Assembly: GCA_037013685.1 (NCBI GenBank)
Contig: CM072895.1
Location: 12,312,463-12,376,462, forward strand
DNA length: 64,000 bases
Direction: 5' to 3'
Source: Acridotheres tristis
Taxonomy: Eukaryota > Chordata > Aves > Passeriformes > Sturnidae
Below are positions 42,401-51,725 of this stretch, piece after piece. The stretch's first letter is position 1, and every line of letters begins with the position of its first letter. Under the pieces are notes generated by a model, which saw only the letters and a program-made list of their open reading frames with translations, was not told the DNA's origin and did not search any database. A program made the translations under genes and the position numbers.

Positions 42401-44418
42401 TAAATGTGAAGAGGAGACAACCCCGACCATTCCATGCAGTCATACTTCTTTGAAAAGCCCTACTACCACTCTCCCATTTTTTTCTCCTGGGCTAGGGAAA
42501 GCAGCTGTTTATGTTTTAACTTGTCTTTGCTCCCAGCTCTAAGGAGGAATAGAAATGCATGGATTGTTCATTATCCCTTACATATAGAAAACAAATTGGT
42601 TGAAGCAGAAAGTCAAATGGACTTTAAGAAGTTTTCTGTATTGACTCATTTCCAAGTTGATTAAATGCTCGTAAGTGCAGCCTGTGCTCTTCTCCTTCCG
42701 AATCTAGATATTGGGTATACAGATTCATATTTACATGTATGCAGATTCCAATTGTGTTAAAAACCCCAAACCTCCAGATAGCTAAAACTATTAGTTCATA
42801 GGAATTTAAAATTAAATTAAATAGCTGGGCTGTTTTCCAGATGATTTTTAAAGTTCCTGTGCATACACAAAAACCTCCGTAGGATTTACATTACACTACT
42901 GTATGTGTTTCAGTGAGCATTTGACTGCCAAGAATACGGTCTATGACCAAAATGGCAATCTAATTAAATATATGACAAGCAGAAAGCTGGACATTATTCA
43001 AGTCAAGCATTAAATTAGAAAATTTAGTTTGTCTACTTTATCAGTAGATTTTAAAATCAGCCTATTCTACCAAAACCCATAAGTTTAATGAATTTGGTCA
43101 GACATACTGTGTAACAGATGTCTAACATACAGCCGTGAGCCTAAATCATAAAAATGATGCTTCACTTTGGCACGGCAAAATATATATGAAAGACTCAGAA
43201 AGGTCAGTCACCAGCAACCTGCTTGCTGTAGTTGAGAAACAGCACTGTAAAATGCATGAGCTGCCTTTTGTAGTCTCTTATAGGAAGCCTTGGAGAACCA
43301 CAGATAACTTGCTTTTAGTGATTCATCAAGTTGGCCCTTTGTTTCACTAATTCGAGTGTCAGTGCAACCACATCATAAAGAATTGCCAATACCTGATTAG
43401 ATTCTCCTTACATTGCTGTGTTTGTCTGAACAGCTAGTTCTGTTGAAACCAACCCTACAAACTGCATAAACAGCAAGTGTGTGTGCAACTGGCATCTTCT
43501 GTGAAATGATAAAGCGTGTTTACTGCATTATCCACTGGTGAACCACACCTTCATGTTTCTTTTTCTTTTCTTAAAAGGCACTAATTGCAGCATGCTGTGC
43601 CCATGCTAGAGATGCTATTTGTTTCACTGTTAGTCCTCCAATGAATTAACAAAGATAAAAAATGGATTTCAATGACAATTCCAGCCTTGAGAAAGGTGCT
43701 ATTGTGACCATGGTTGAGTTACCCTGCTGATAGTTTTCTCCTTAATGTAATTTCTAATACTACATAGCTGTAGGTTGGATGTGAAGCCATATATTAGAGC
43801 TACCATTTCAATGAGTAGTTTCAAGTGAAATAACTTCATGATTAGGAGATAGATTTTTTTTTTTTAAATGCTATCAGTCTAATAACTTCGCGAGAGATCA
43901 ACCCTAAAATGGCTTGTTAAGAAGGGGCACATTTATAAACGTGTAATTCCCACAGCAAAAGATATGTTACCTGAGGTCTGATAAAGTTTTCACAACTGAA
44001 CTGTACACTAACAACACAAAGAAAGAATAAAAAACTTTAGAAGGCTGCTCGAGAGTGGGAAAATGTCCTCCTTCAGAAACCAGAGAGATGGCATGGGGAG
44101 CAAGTCTGTAAGATTTGATTTATAAGACGAAGAAAGCTTCTGTCAAAAGGGTTTGAAACTGGTTGTTAGAGCTTAGGCAAGATTGTGTGAGGGGTATTGT
44201 CAGCACCGCACAAGGAGTTGAGGGCGTCGATTTTTTTTCCTAACGTGAATTTAAAGTATTGCCTGATCACTGCCAGCTCCAGGAAACCCAGGTAGCGGTG
44301 GGAGAACGAGAAATTTTCCGACAGGGAAAAATACAAATAATGTAACGTGAAGGTCGTGCTCCGGTACCACAAGCAGGACAGAGGCCTGAGCAGAGGGAGG
44401 GAGGAAGGGAAGGAGCTC

Positions 44419-44435
44419 CTGCCCCTGCCCCTGCC

Positions 44436-44478
<43 letters not shown>
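44419..44478 (+). repeat. hexanucleotide repeat (CTGCCC)3(CTGCTC)7
   Basis: Ten uninterrupted six-base units fill 60 bp: three CTGCCC followed by seven CTGCTC. It lies about 340 bp upstream of the ST6GALNAC5 ATG at the edge of the CpG island. The minus strand carries three GGGG tracts spaced by CA. Long frames here (poly-Leu on one strand, Glu-Gln or Arg-Ser on the other) come from the repeat, not from genes. Confidence 0.97.
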
Positions 44479-44620
44479 GCTCGGGTCCAGGGAGGCACCG
44501 CCCGCCCGGTGCCGCCCGGTGCCGCCTCCCCGCGCCGCGGGCTCGCCAGCGGAGCAGCGCCCGAGCGGGAGGCAGAAGTTAACTTCCACCTGCCCTGAAG
44601 TCGCCGCTGCGCCGGCAGCA

Positions 44621-44644
44621 GGAGGCGGAGGCGGAGGCGGAGGC
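44621..44644 (+). repeat. (GGAGGC)4 G-rich tandem repeat
   Basis: Four perfect GGAGGC units lie about 175 bp upstream of the start codon, followed by AGGCGGGG. The closely spaced GG/GGG runs could form a quadruplex in the coding strand or, if transcribed, in the 5' leader. Confidence 0.9.
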
Positions 44645-44745
44645 AGGCGGGGCAGCCGAGGACCCGGCTCTGGCAGGCTCCGAGGGTCCGGCCGAGTGTA
44701 ATTCCCCCCTAATCCCCGCCACGGCGGCGCTTCCCTGGCCGAGCC

Positions 44746-44778
44746 ATGTCTGCGGCTTCCCCGCCATGCCGAGCCTAG
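44746..44778 (+). promoter_or_regulatory. candidate uORF of 10 codons in the ST6GALNAC5 leader
   Basis: ATG at 44746 (G at -3) opens MSAASPPCRA and stops at TAG 44776-44778, 38 bases before the main ATG. It overlaps, in another frame, a second upstream ATG at 44766 that is in frame with MKTLM. If transcription starts upstream of 44746, scanning ribosomes meet both before the main start. It is only meaningful if the leader includes this stretch, which the sequence does not show. Confidence 0.4.
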
Positions 44779-44816
44779 CGGGGAGCGGGAGGACTGGCGG
44801 CCGGGAGGCGCACAAA

Positions 44817-44831
44817 ATGAAGACCCTGATG
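44817..44831 (+). CDS. ST6GALNAC5: ST6GALNAC5 coding exon 1 (start codon plus four codons)
   Basis: This exon encodes only MKTLM and ends in a consensus donor (G|GTAAGT, intron from 44832). Joined in phase 0 to the exon at 45466 it reads MKTLMRHGLAVCLALTTMCT, which matches the N-terminus I know for vertebrate ST6GALNAC5. The product is a type II Golgi sialyltransferase that adds alpha-2,6-linked sialic acid to the GalNAc of gangliosides such as GM1b, giving GD1alpha. The tiny exon can only be recognised through the splice. The ATG has A at -3 and A at +4, an adequate context. An in-frame ATG at 44766 with no stop in between could add 17 residues, but the conserved family start is the MKTLM methionine. 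The 5' UTR runs upstream into the CpG island and its transcription start cannot be read from sequence alone. Confidence 0.9.
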
Positions 44832-45465
44832 GTAAGTGCATTGTTGGCACGGCTCATCCCGGCTCCGGCGGCGGGGAGAGCAGGGGAGCGGCGCGCAGCA
44901 GAGCTGCCCCGGGCACCCTGCACACGCTCCAGCCTTCGCCGGGCTGCATCCCCGCGGCTCTCCGGGATCGCGCGAAGGCGACCGAACCTTGGTGGCGGCG
45001 GTCAAGAACTTTCCGCCTGCTTTCTTTTATTCGTGTTGCTGGTGGTTTGGGGGTTTTGTGCGTGTGTGCGTATTAAGGAGCGTACAGAAAAGCGATCTGC
45101 TTAAAGAACGAAGCTGGAGGTAGCTGGGCGGGGGGAAGCGCTACAGTCCCCAACACTCGTTAAAATGCACGAATGAGATGCTCAAAGGGGGACGGCGGCA
45201 CGGGAATGAAAGGCGCGGGGTAGCCGGGCGCACGGAGGGGAGAAGAGGCGAGGCAGCAGGGCTGGGGGAGAAGGAGGGAGGCACGGGAGCGGGCTGGCGA
45301 GGGGGCAGGAAAAGGACGGAGGGGCTTCCCCGGTTCTCCCCTCGCACTTCTGCCGGGTGTCTGGTGGGTGAAACTTGCAGGTGCGCCGGCGGGGAAGCGG
45401 CGCGCCCCGCCGGGCCCCGCGGCGGGGGGAGCCCGCTGAGCCGGCTCTCTCTGTGCCCCCCGCAG
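44832..45465 (+). other. ST6GALNAC5: ST6GALNAC5 intron 1 (634 bp, GT-AG)
   Basis: The intron is bounded by GTAAGT at the donor and a CCCCCCGCAG acceptor. Its 5' and 3' parts are GC-rich and belong to the CpG island. The middle (about 45010-45115) drops in GC. Long reading frames on both strands inside it are expected in stop-poor GC-rich DNA and are not genes. Confidence 0.85.
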
Positions 45466-45687
45466 CGCCACGGGCTGGCCGTCTGCCTGGCGCTCACCAC
45501 CATGTGCACCAGCTTGTTGCTCATGTACGGCGGCATCGGCATCGGCGGGGGCCACCCGGAGCCGCGGCGGCGGCAGCAGCAGGTGGCGGCGGTGCCCAGC
45601 CGCCCGCCGGAACGCGGCCAGCGCCACCCGGCTCTGCCCGTCGGGGCCGGCCTCCTGGAGGGCTACATCAGCGTCCTGGAGCACAAG
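45466..45687 (+). CDS. ST6GALNAC5: ST6GALNAC5 coding exon 2 (signal anchor and stem; gene continues beyond window)
   Basis: The exon is 222 bp and encodes 74 residues (protein residues 6-79), phase 0 at both ends. A pyrimidine-rich acceptor ending CCCCCCGCAG precedes it, and a GTGAGC donor follows at 45688. Residues 8-26 (GLAVCLALTTMCTSLLLMY) form the hydrophobic signal anchor, with Arg6 and His7 on the cytosolic side. Residues 27-79 are a Gly/Pro/Arg/Gln-rich luminal stem ending LEGYISVLEHK; the human exon ends comparably with DGYLGVADHK. The anchor is almost identical to the human protein, while the stem is divergent: where human has a long glutamine run this one has only RRRQQQ. No sialyl motif is present, because in this family those lie in later exons outside the window. 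The human protein is about 336 residues, so roughly a quarter is encoded here. Confidence 0.93.
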
Positions 45688-47579
45688 GTGAGCCGCCGGC
45701 CACGGGACCCCCCTCCCGGCCCCCGGGACGGCCGGGACCCTGCGCTGCCCCAGCCTCCCTCGGGGGACACCGATCCCCAACCTGCCCAGCTCTCCTTCCT
45801 GCCCCCCGGGAAATGCCCGGTTCCCCTCGGCGGGGTCGACCTGCCCTCCCTGGGTTGGCTTAAGCAGCCTCCGGGTGCCGTCGCTCCTGGCCGAGGGCAG
45901 GAATTACCGGGGTCAGGAGCCGGGCTCCAGCCCGCGGTTGGGTATTTGAGCGGTGCTGCTTCTCTTTTCCCTTGCGCAGCAGAAGAGGGGGGAGGGTGAA
46001 ATATTTTGTTTCTAATATTGTATGCTCTAGGAACAGTACAAATGTATGTTTATTATGATATTCGTAAGGGTTAAATAATGAGGTTTATTTACTGGAGGGC
46101 AAAGTCAATAGGTGTTTATTCTTAGCTCATTTTGTCATAGGAAAGAAAAAAAGTCTCCTGCAGAAATGACCTTTTCATCCCCCTTCTGGGAAGCAGAAGT
46201 TGTCACCCATACTTTCCATTCTAGAAACTGGGGGCACTTCTTTAATGGTGAACAAAATTATGTCCCTCCCCTTGACAGAGGAATTACCAGGCTGTATTGT
46301 CAGACTAATACTTGTTTACCAGAGATAGGCAGACTAAGCTTTGATAGTTCACAGGACAGATGTAGTGACATAAAGTGAGCAAGGTGGCACATCCATGCCA
46401 AAGAGATACTCAAGCTTCAGCAATTTTCTCAGAAGGCAGATTCCTTTGCTTTTTGTTTGGTGTTTGGTTTGTTACTTTCACCTGGAAATTCCAAGGTCTT
46501 CCTCTTCCAAAACCCCAGATATTGTTTAGTGCACACACATCTTGCAGTAAAAATTTACTTTAAAAAATAAACAAGATAAATGTGGATTCGCAACTTTCTT
46601 ATGTTTTCACATCCAGACTGACAACCTTCTGAAAGATATGTTGTCAGACAAGTTACTGGGCTCAGTTTAAAGGTACTGTGTGAAGACTAGTGACTTTGAT
46701 ATACAGAGATTTTTATTGTTCCTTCTGGCATAACTTTCTATGCAAGAGTTATCTGTAGGGCTCTTAGCACAGAAAAATTGCACATGATGGTGCCTTGTAG
46801 GCTTTATTTGCTTTCTTACATGATTCTTCTGGAAATTCTCAAATGCAATGTCTATAGAAAAAGCAAGTTTGGCCATGGGCTTTCTTCTGCCTGACATGTA
46901 CTCTTGTAATTCTTTTGTTCTTCTTGGACATGACTGTACTGATAGGTATAGATATATGTGCACATGGTTTTTATATCCAGCAGTAATTGAAAAGACATCT
47001 ATGGGGTTTTTGGGATGCATGTGTGAGTAGCCTTCTGATTCTGATAACATCTTGCACTGGTTTCTCCAGGCTCACAAACACCCCTCATTAATAAGCCATA
47101 CTTAAAATCATTGTTCTGTTATTTTCCAGGGTAATTTTAGTATTTCCCTGTGTTTTGGAGAAAGATGGTCCTTTGGCTTTTTAATATATTGTAATATGGC
47201 CCAAACCTCACAGATACTCCATTTCTGAATTCCATTTCACGCAGCTCATGCATCACAGTATTAATCTGCTGAAGGTTTAATAAATTTTCCACCTAACTTC
47301 TATGGGTCAGAAAGAATATTGTGATATCCCTGCTGTGTTCCCAGCTTGCATTGTCTTATTTTAATGCACATGAGGTCATGCAGAGAGCTGTGCCACTGTG
47401 ATATACAGAGCAGTGAGGACACTACATTACCATACGGAGACCAGGGAGCAAGGGACTTTGTCTCTTAATAGTGTATTTATTTTTGTAATTTTATTTGGTA
47501 GTCCATGTACTTGTAACAGATTTACAATCCCAGAATACATTGCTTTCATGTGTAATGAAAAATGGAGAATGCAAAAAAA

Positions 47580-47960
47580 TCACAGGAATTAGTGGTTTGG
47601 AAAAAGAAGGATGCAGGATTGGTGGTGGTGAGAATAGGGAGAGAGACAGCAAGAACTGAGAAATAGTGAGACATGTTCAGAGAACATGTGGTTTGGGTGG
47701 GACACTGGAAACTGCAGAGAAGACAACATGAATAGCAAGCGAAATGAGGGAATTGGGGAAGTTTTAAAGAACATGAAGAGAGCTGCAAGAAGAGAGCAAG
47801 GTAGAATTCTGTAGCTGTGAAAAGGGCATGATATTTGAAAGACGGGGAGGTCTGGAAGGAGATGAGAACTATCTGTTGCTTGAGGACAACAGAGGTAAGG
47901 CAGGAATGAGTTCAGCAATGGTACATGTTTTGATAGCACAGAGGTAATGGTGTGAAATGA
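47580..47960 (+). repeat. purine-biased segment in intron 2
   Basis: About 380 bp of plus strand is strongly enriched in G and A, with many GAGAG, GGAAG and AAGAGAG runs and few pyrimidine stretches. The two minus-strand frames here (80 and 124 codons, rich in Ser, Leu, Pro, Cys and Phe) follow from this pyrimidine-rich complement and are not credible genes. Confidence 0.7.
47669..47691 (+). promoter_or_regulatory. p53-type response element match (speculative)
   Basis: AGACATGTTC fits the RRRCWWGYYY half-site exactly. After a 3-bp spacer, GAACATGTGG fits with the C and G cores correct and two mismatches at its end. The core is also a perfect inverted repeat, ACATGTTC-AGA-GAACATGT. One match in an intron is weak evidence of function. 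Confidence 0.25.
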
Positions 47961-49707
47961 CAATGAATGGTAGATTTCTCACAGTATGGCTTCCTTAATT
48001 TCCCATATAGAATCTTGGAATTGTCTGCCAGGTTGAATGACCTGAAGCTGAATGACCATTATACAAAATTCATCCTTGGTATGTGTTCATGCATGAATGA
48101 CAGGTAGCAGTAGACTGAATGTCTGGATCATTCTTGTGCTTGTTTCTGGATCCCATAATTTGCTTTAGCAGGAAAATGTCCTTTCATATGTTGTACCCAT
48201 TCTGGTGCATTTAATGAGAGCAAGTATGCACATATATGTAGAAGCTGTAGGACAGGTATGGAAGTTTTTAATCCATAATCACAATGCGAGTATTGACAGA
48301 TCAGCTGTGAAAGTATGTGGTAGTAAAGATGTTTCTCTTCAGGGATAGAATTTAACAATTGCCCTCATTGTGAAATATCGTGTATTACAAATGATTGTCA
48401 CTCCTAGCAATACAGCTCATTTAGTAGTGCCAGATGATCATGTATGGAAACTATTTGCCAGAAAATCTAGGCACTTAGTACTAAGTAACAATGATTTTGA
48501 AATATAGTCTGCAATATTATAATTACCAATTATTTTTCTCCTTTTATTTTATATTCAGTAAGAATTGCAGTTCCTCATCCATACTGTCAAGATAAGCAGG
48601 CAGTCTCTGAGAATACAGTAAAATATGTAATTTTTTTTACTAGGTGGAAGAGGTTTTCTGCAGGAGTTTCTAGTCTTTGCCTTTATCGTTTCTGCAACCC
48701 CATTTTTCCATGAGTCAAGCATCAGAGATCAGAAGCCCTGTACTTAGCTTTAGTAGCCTTTCCCAGTTTAGCAGTGTGTATATAATTTTTGTTGAGCTGA
48801 ATTCTTGGAACAAAAAAAAAAATCAGAACTGCTGTGGATTCAGAGATGCAGGTGGGTTCTTGTCACTTCACCTTTGCATGTCCCAGAGTAGCAGCAGTTG
48901 ACAACCATTGTTGATGGATATTTGAAATGAATAAATAGTATGTCTTTTTGTTCCCAATAGCCAGATGTATCCTAAAAAAAAAATCTCACATTTTGAACAG
49001 AAAATATGGTTTGCTGATAGTTATAGAGAGGTCAAGGACTGAAAGAAAGTGAAGTGACAGCTTCTACTTCTAGGAGCTGTTGCTTCCTACAGAGGCACAT
49101 TGAGTGGAGCACTGCTTAGCTACTGCATCTGCTCTGCAGTTAGAAAGGACAAGAGTCCTGTCAAAGTGACATCTTTCATGAATTCTTTGAGTGTTATCCT
49201 GAAATTAAAGAGGTTTTATCACTGGCATTGAGGAAAGCAGAATTATGCTCTTCTGTAGGGAGGCATGGGGATAAGCCTTTCTGTTGATTTATCATAGTGC
49301 CAGCAAGAAATTACAATGCTAATATTTTTAAAGCAATTACTGCATACAAATAAGAGAAAGTTAATGAAAATAGGAAACCTAGTACTATTCCAGAACTTGA
49401 AAGAAATAAATATTTAACCATTATATTACAATTCTGAAATGAATGTGAGAACATGTCTCTGGATAGTTAAAAGGCTTTTTACCCAGTATTGACTCAACAG
49501 TTTCTGCTGCAAATAAGATATGAGTTTGTCACATATGTAATGGAATAATATTTCAAGCCATCGGGGATTTTGTTTCTTAGAAAATAAAAAAAAATTAAAA
49601 TCAATCCTGCAGTCAAAATGTATGATTTATTAGAAACACTTTAAAATACCTTAAGAGCGAATTGAGATCAACATGATAATTTAAGTGATCACAGCGATTT
49701 CTTAATT

Positions 49708-49729
49708 TATGATAATGTGAATTATCATA
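49708..49729. repeat. 22-bp inverted repeat with 8-bp arms in AT-rich DNA
   Basis: TATGATAA-TGTGAA-TTATCATA: the arms are exact reverse complements. Each arm contains a GATAA/TTATC core, and ATGCAAAG follows at 49728-49735. The surroundings, 49620-49780, lack simple repeats and look like typical conserved non-coding AT-rich sequence, though conservation cannot be judged here. Confidence 0.9.
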
Positions 49730-51644
49730 TGCAAAGAAATCTTGGTAATCCCTCTAAATTAATGCAGATCGGAGACTAGTGTAGTTAATAAAGTGTTTTG
49801 AGAAAGAGTCATTCTGCAAATAGTGCTGCTATAGCTCCTTAATCTCTGAGTTGCAAAAAGTTGCTCTTGGATAAAACTATTTTTTTGGGGATAGTAAACT
49901 TTGTGCACTTAAAATCAGGTGGGAATCTTGCCATGCTTTATATTATTTTTAGCAATTATTAAGTCAAATGACTTTGGAATTTGAATTTTTACCTCATTAA
50001 ACCATTGACAGTTTGGGGCTGGATATTTTTGGAGGGCTTCACTAAACCAGCCTTCATAACTAAACATAGAAATGAGAATTTATCAAATTATTTTGAAGGT
50101 TTTAGTGTTTTTTAAATGGATTTTTCACAGAACTGTAATGCATGTTACAGCAAAACAGCTTGTCTTGCCTGAGGTGGGTTCAAGTCCACAGAGTTAAGTA
50201 AACCACGTACCATGATTTCATTACATGTTCCTATTTGCCCCTGAAATTCTTACCTGCAAAGGAAGGAACACAAACTTTATTATGCAATTAAGTATTTGAT
50301 GGAGTTTTTATTATATGAGAGATCCACAAGGGGGAGACTTTATTCTAGAATAACCTTGCTGGGGACACTTCCATCTGTCAGAGACCTCGGCAAGGTGGCA
50401 GTCCAAAATGCCCTTTGCTCAATGCTCTCTTGGCTTCCTGGCTTTTTGTATTTTTAGGTACCATAGTTACCTACCACTGATAAGCTGTAGGTTTATTTAA
50501 ATCCTTATAAAGTTGGCATCTTAAAAAAGTGTATGGAATATAACTGACTATCCACACACAGAGCAGAGACAACTGTTTTTCCAGATCTACCCAGCTTTTG
50601 AATAATGACTGTCCTGTGCTTTACAATTTCTTACTTTTGAGCTACTGCAGTAGTGTGCTTTTTCTGGCTAACATTCATTTTGATGATCCTTGTCTAAAAT
50701 GTTTAGCAGTTTCTGTGTGCACTAGCTGCTCACTGCTCACAGGACAGTACAGAGCCCACAGCAATCACAGCAAATCGTGATACATTTTCCTGTTTTCCAG
50801 GTTGCTTGGAATGTCTGCAAGGAACCAGTAGTTCTAGCATGCCACTGCTTCTGCTTAGAATATCTTGAAATATTTTTAAATGTTACATGTAGGTATCAGG
50901 TGCAGTTTATACATTTATTTTAAGAAAAAGGCTGTGTTCTGTAGTTGGACATATCTTTTCTAGAATTCTGACTCCAGTGCTTGAGGGAGAAATAAGGATC
51001 ATAAGAAAAAGTCATATTTTACAATTAACAGTATTTCCTAATTCTTTCTAAAACTAGTGGTGTTAAAGATGAAATCTAACTAGGAGGGGTAGTGAGTCCA
51101 GGCAGAGGTCAGGATCTGTTGCTTAAAAAACTGTCTCAAAAGAGCACAGGTACAATTAAATATTGAAATGTCTCTGAAAACTGAAAGATGCTTGGTATGC
51201 ATCTAGTGCATGATGTTGTAAATGTTCATCAATGTAGCATGGGGGATAAAAACCTACCCAACCACAAACTAGCCATGTTCTGATCATTTCCTGGTGATTG
51301 GGAAGATAAAGGAGAGAAAATCATTGTTGTAATACTGAAAATAAGAGATGGTTTTGGAGTTTATACTAGGTGAAGATCTTGCCCTATGTAATTTATGACA
51401 TTATGTGATATAGCCGTGTTCTTTCATAGAAACTGAAGCAAAAATATTATTTCAGAGACTGCATCACAAGATATTGATGATTTATTTCAGTACAAACATA
51501 AATAGTAGGTACTCAGGTCGACAGTTGAAGCAGAATTGTGTTTTAATTTTCTCACATTTAAAAAAAGTCACATCTCACCACAATATCTGATACCATGTAT
51601 TGGTCATGATATGTTATCTTACTTTTGCAACTGACCAAGACAAA

Positions 51645-51725
51645 GTGGTTTTTGTGGTTTTGTTTAGTTTAGTTTTGTTTGTTGTTGTTTTTATTTGTTG
51701 GGTTTTTCTTTTTATTTTGTTTGCA
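51645..51725 (+). repeat. T/G-rich low-complexity stretch
   Basis: Degenerate TTTTG, TTTAG and TTGTTG units make up about 80 bp with almost no C. It gives rise to a spurious hydrophobic ORF. Confidence 0.85.

Larger units (their letters stand above)
35206..44389. other. intergenic DNA upstream of ST6GALNAC5
   Basis: No gene was recognised. It contains a 15-base A run at 35285-35299 just beyond the L1-type fossil and a 14-bp direct repeat at 36443-36480. A T-rich run lies at about 43853-43865. The last kilobase before 44390 is still AT-rich, so the promoter signal starts sharply at the CpG island. Confidence 0.55.
44390..45960. promoter_or_regulatory. CpG island at the ST6GALNAC5 5' end
   Basis: GC content rises abruptly from AT-rich flanks and CpG dinucleotides become dense across about 1.5 kb, covering the 5' UTR, exon 1, intron 1, exon 2 and the start of intron 2. 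The flanks on either side are CpG-poor. This is the usual form of a vertebrate CpG-island promoter. No TATA box stands out near the start codon, so dispersed initiation is likely. The exact boundaries are estimates by eye. Confidence 0.85.

Noticed and set aside
44251..44850. 199-codon minus-strand frame rich in Pro, Ala and Glu-Gln repeats
   Set aside because: It is created by GC-rich, stop-poor CpG-island DNA and the CTGCTC hexamer; it has no recognised domain and lies antisense to the ST6GALNAC5 leader.
44766..45104. 112-codon plus-strand frame starting at the upstream ATG
   Set aside because: It reads through the exon 1 donor into intron 1; only the part up to 44831 could be coding.
45160..45780. 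206-codon minus-strand frame over exon 2
   Set aside because: It is a shadow of the GC-rich coding exon and flanking island and has no known similarity.
45178..45999. 273-codon plus-strand frame
   Set aside because: Only its central part (45466-45687) is real coding sequence; the ends run through intron 1 and intron 2 past good splice sites.
47546..47963. minus-strand frames of 80 and 124 codons
   Set aside because: They are explained by the purine-rich plus strand, which leaves few stop codons on the complement.
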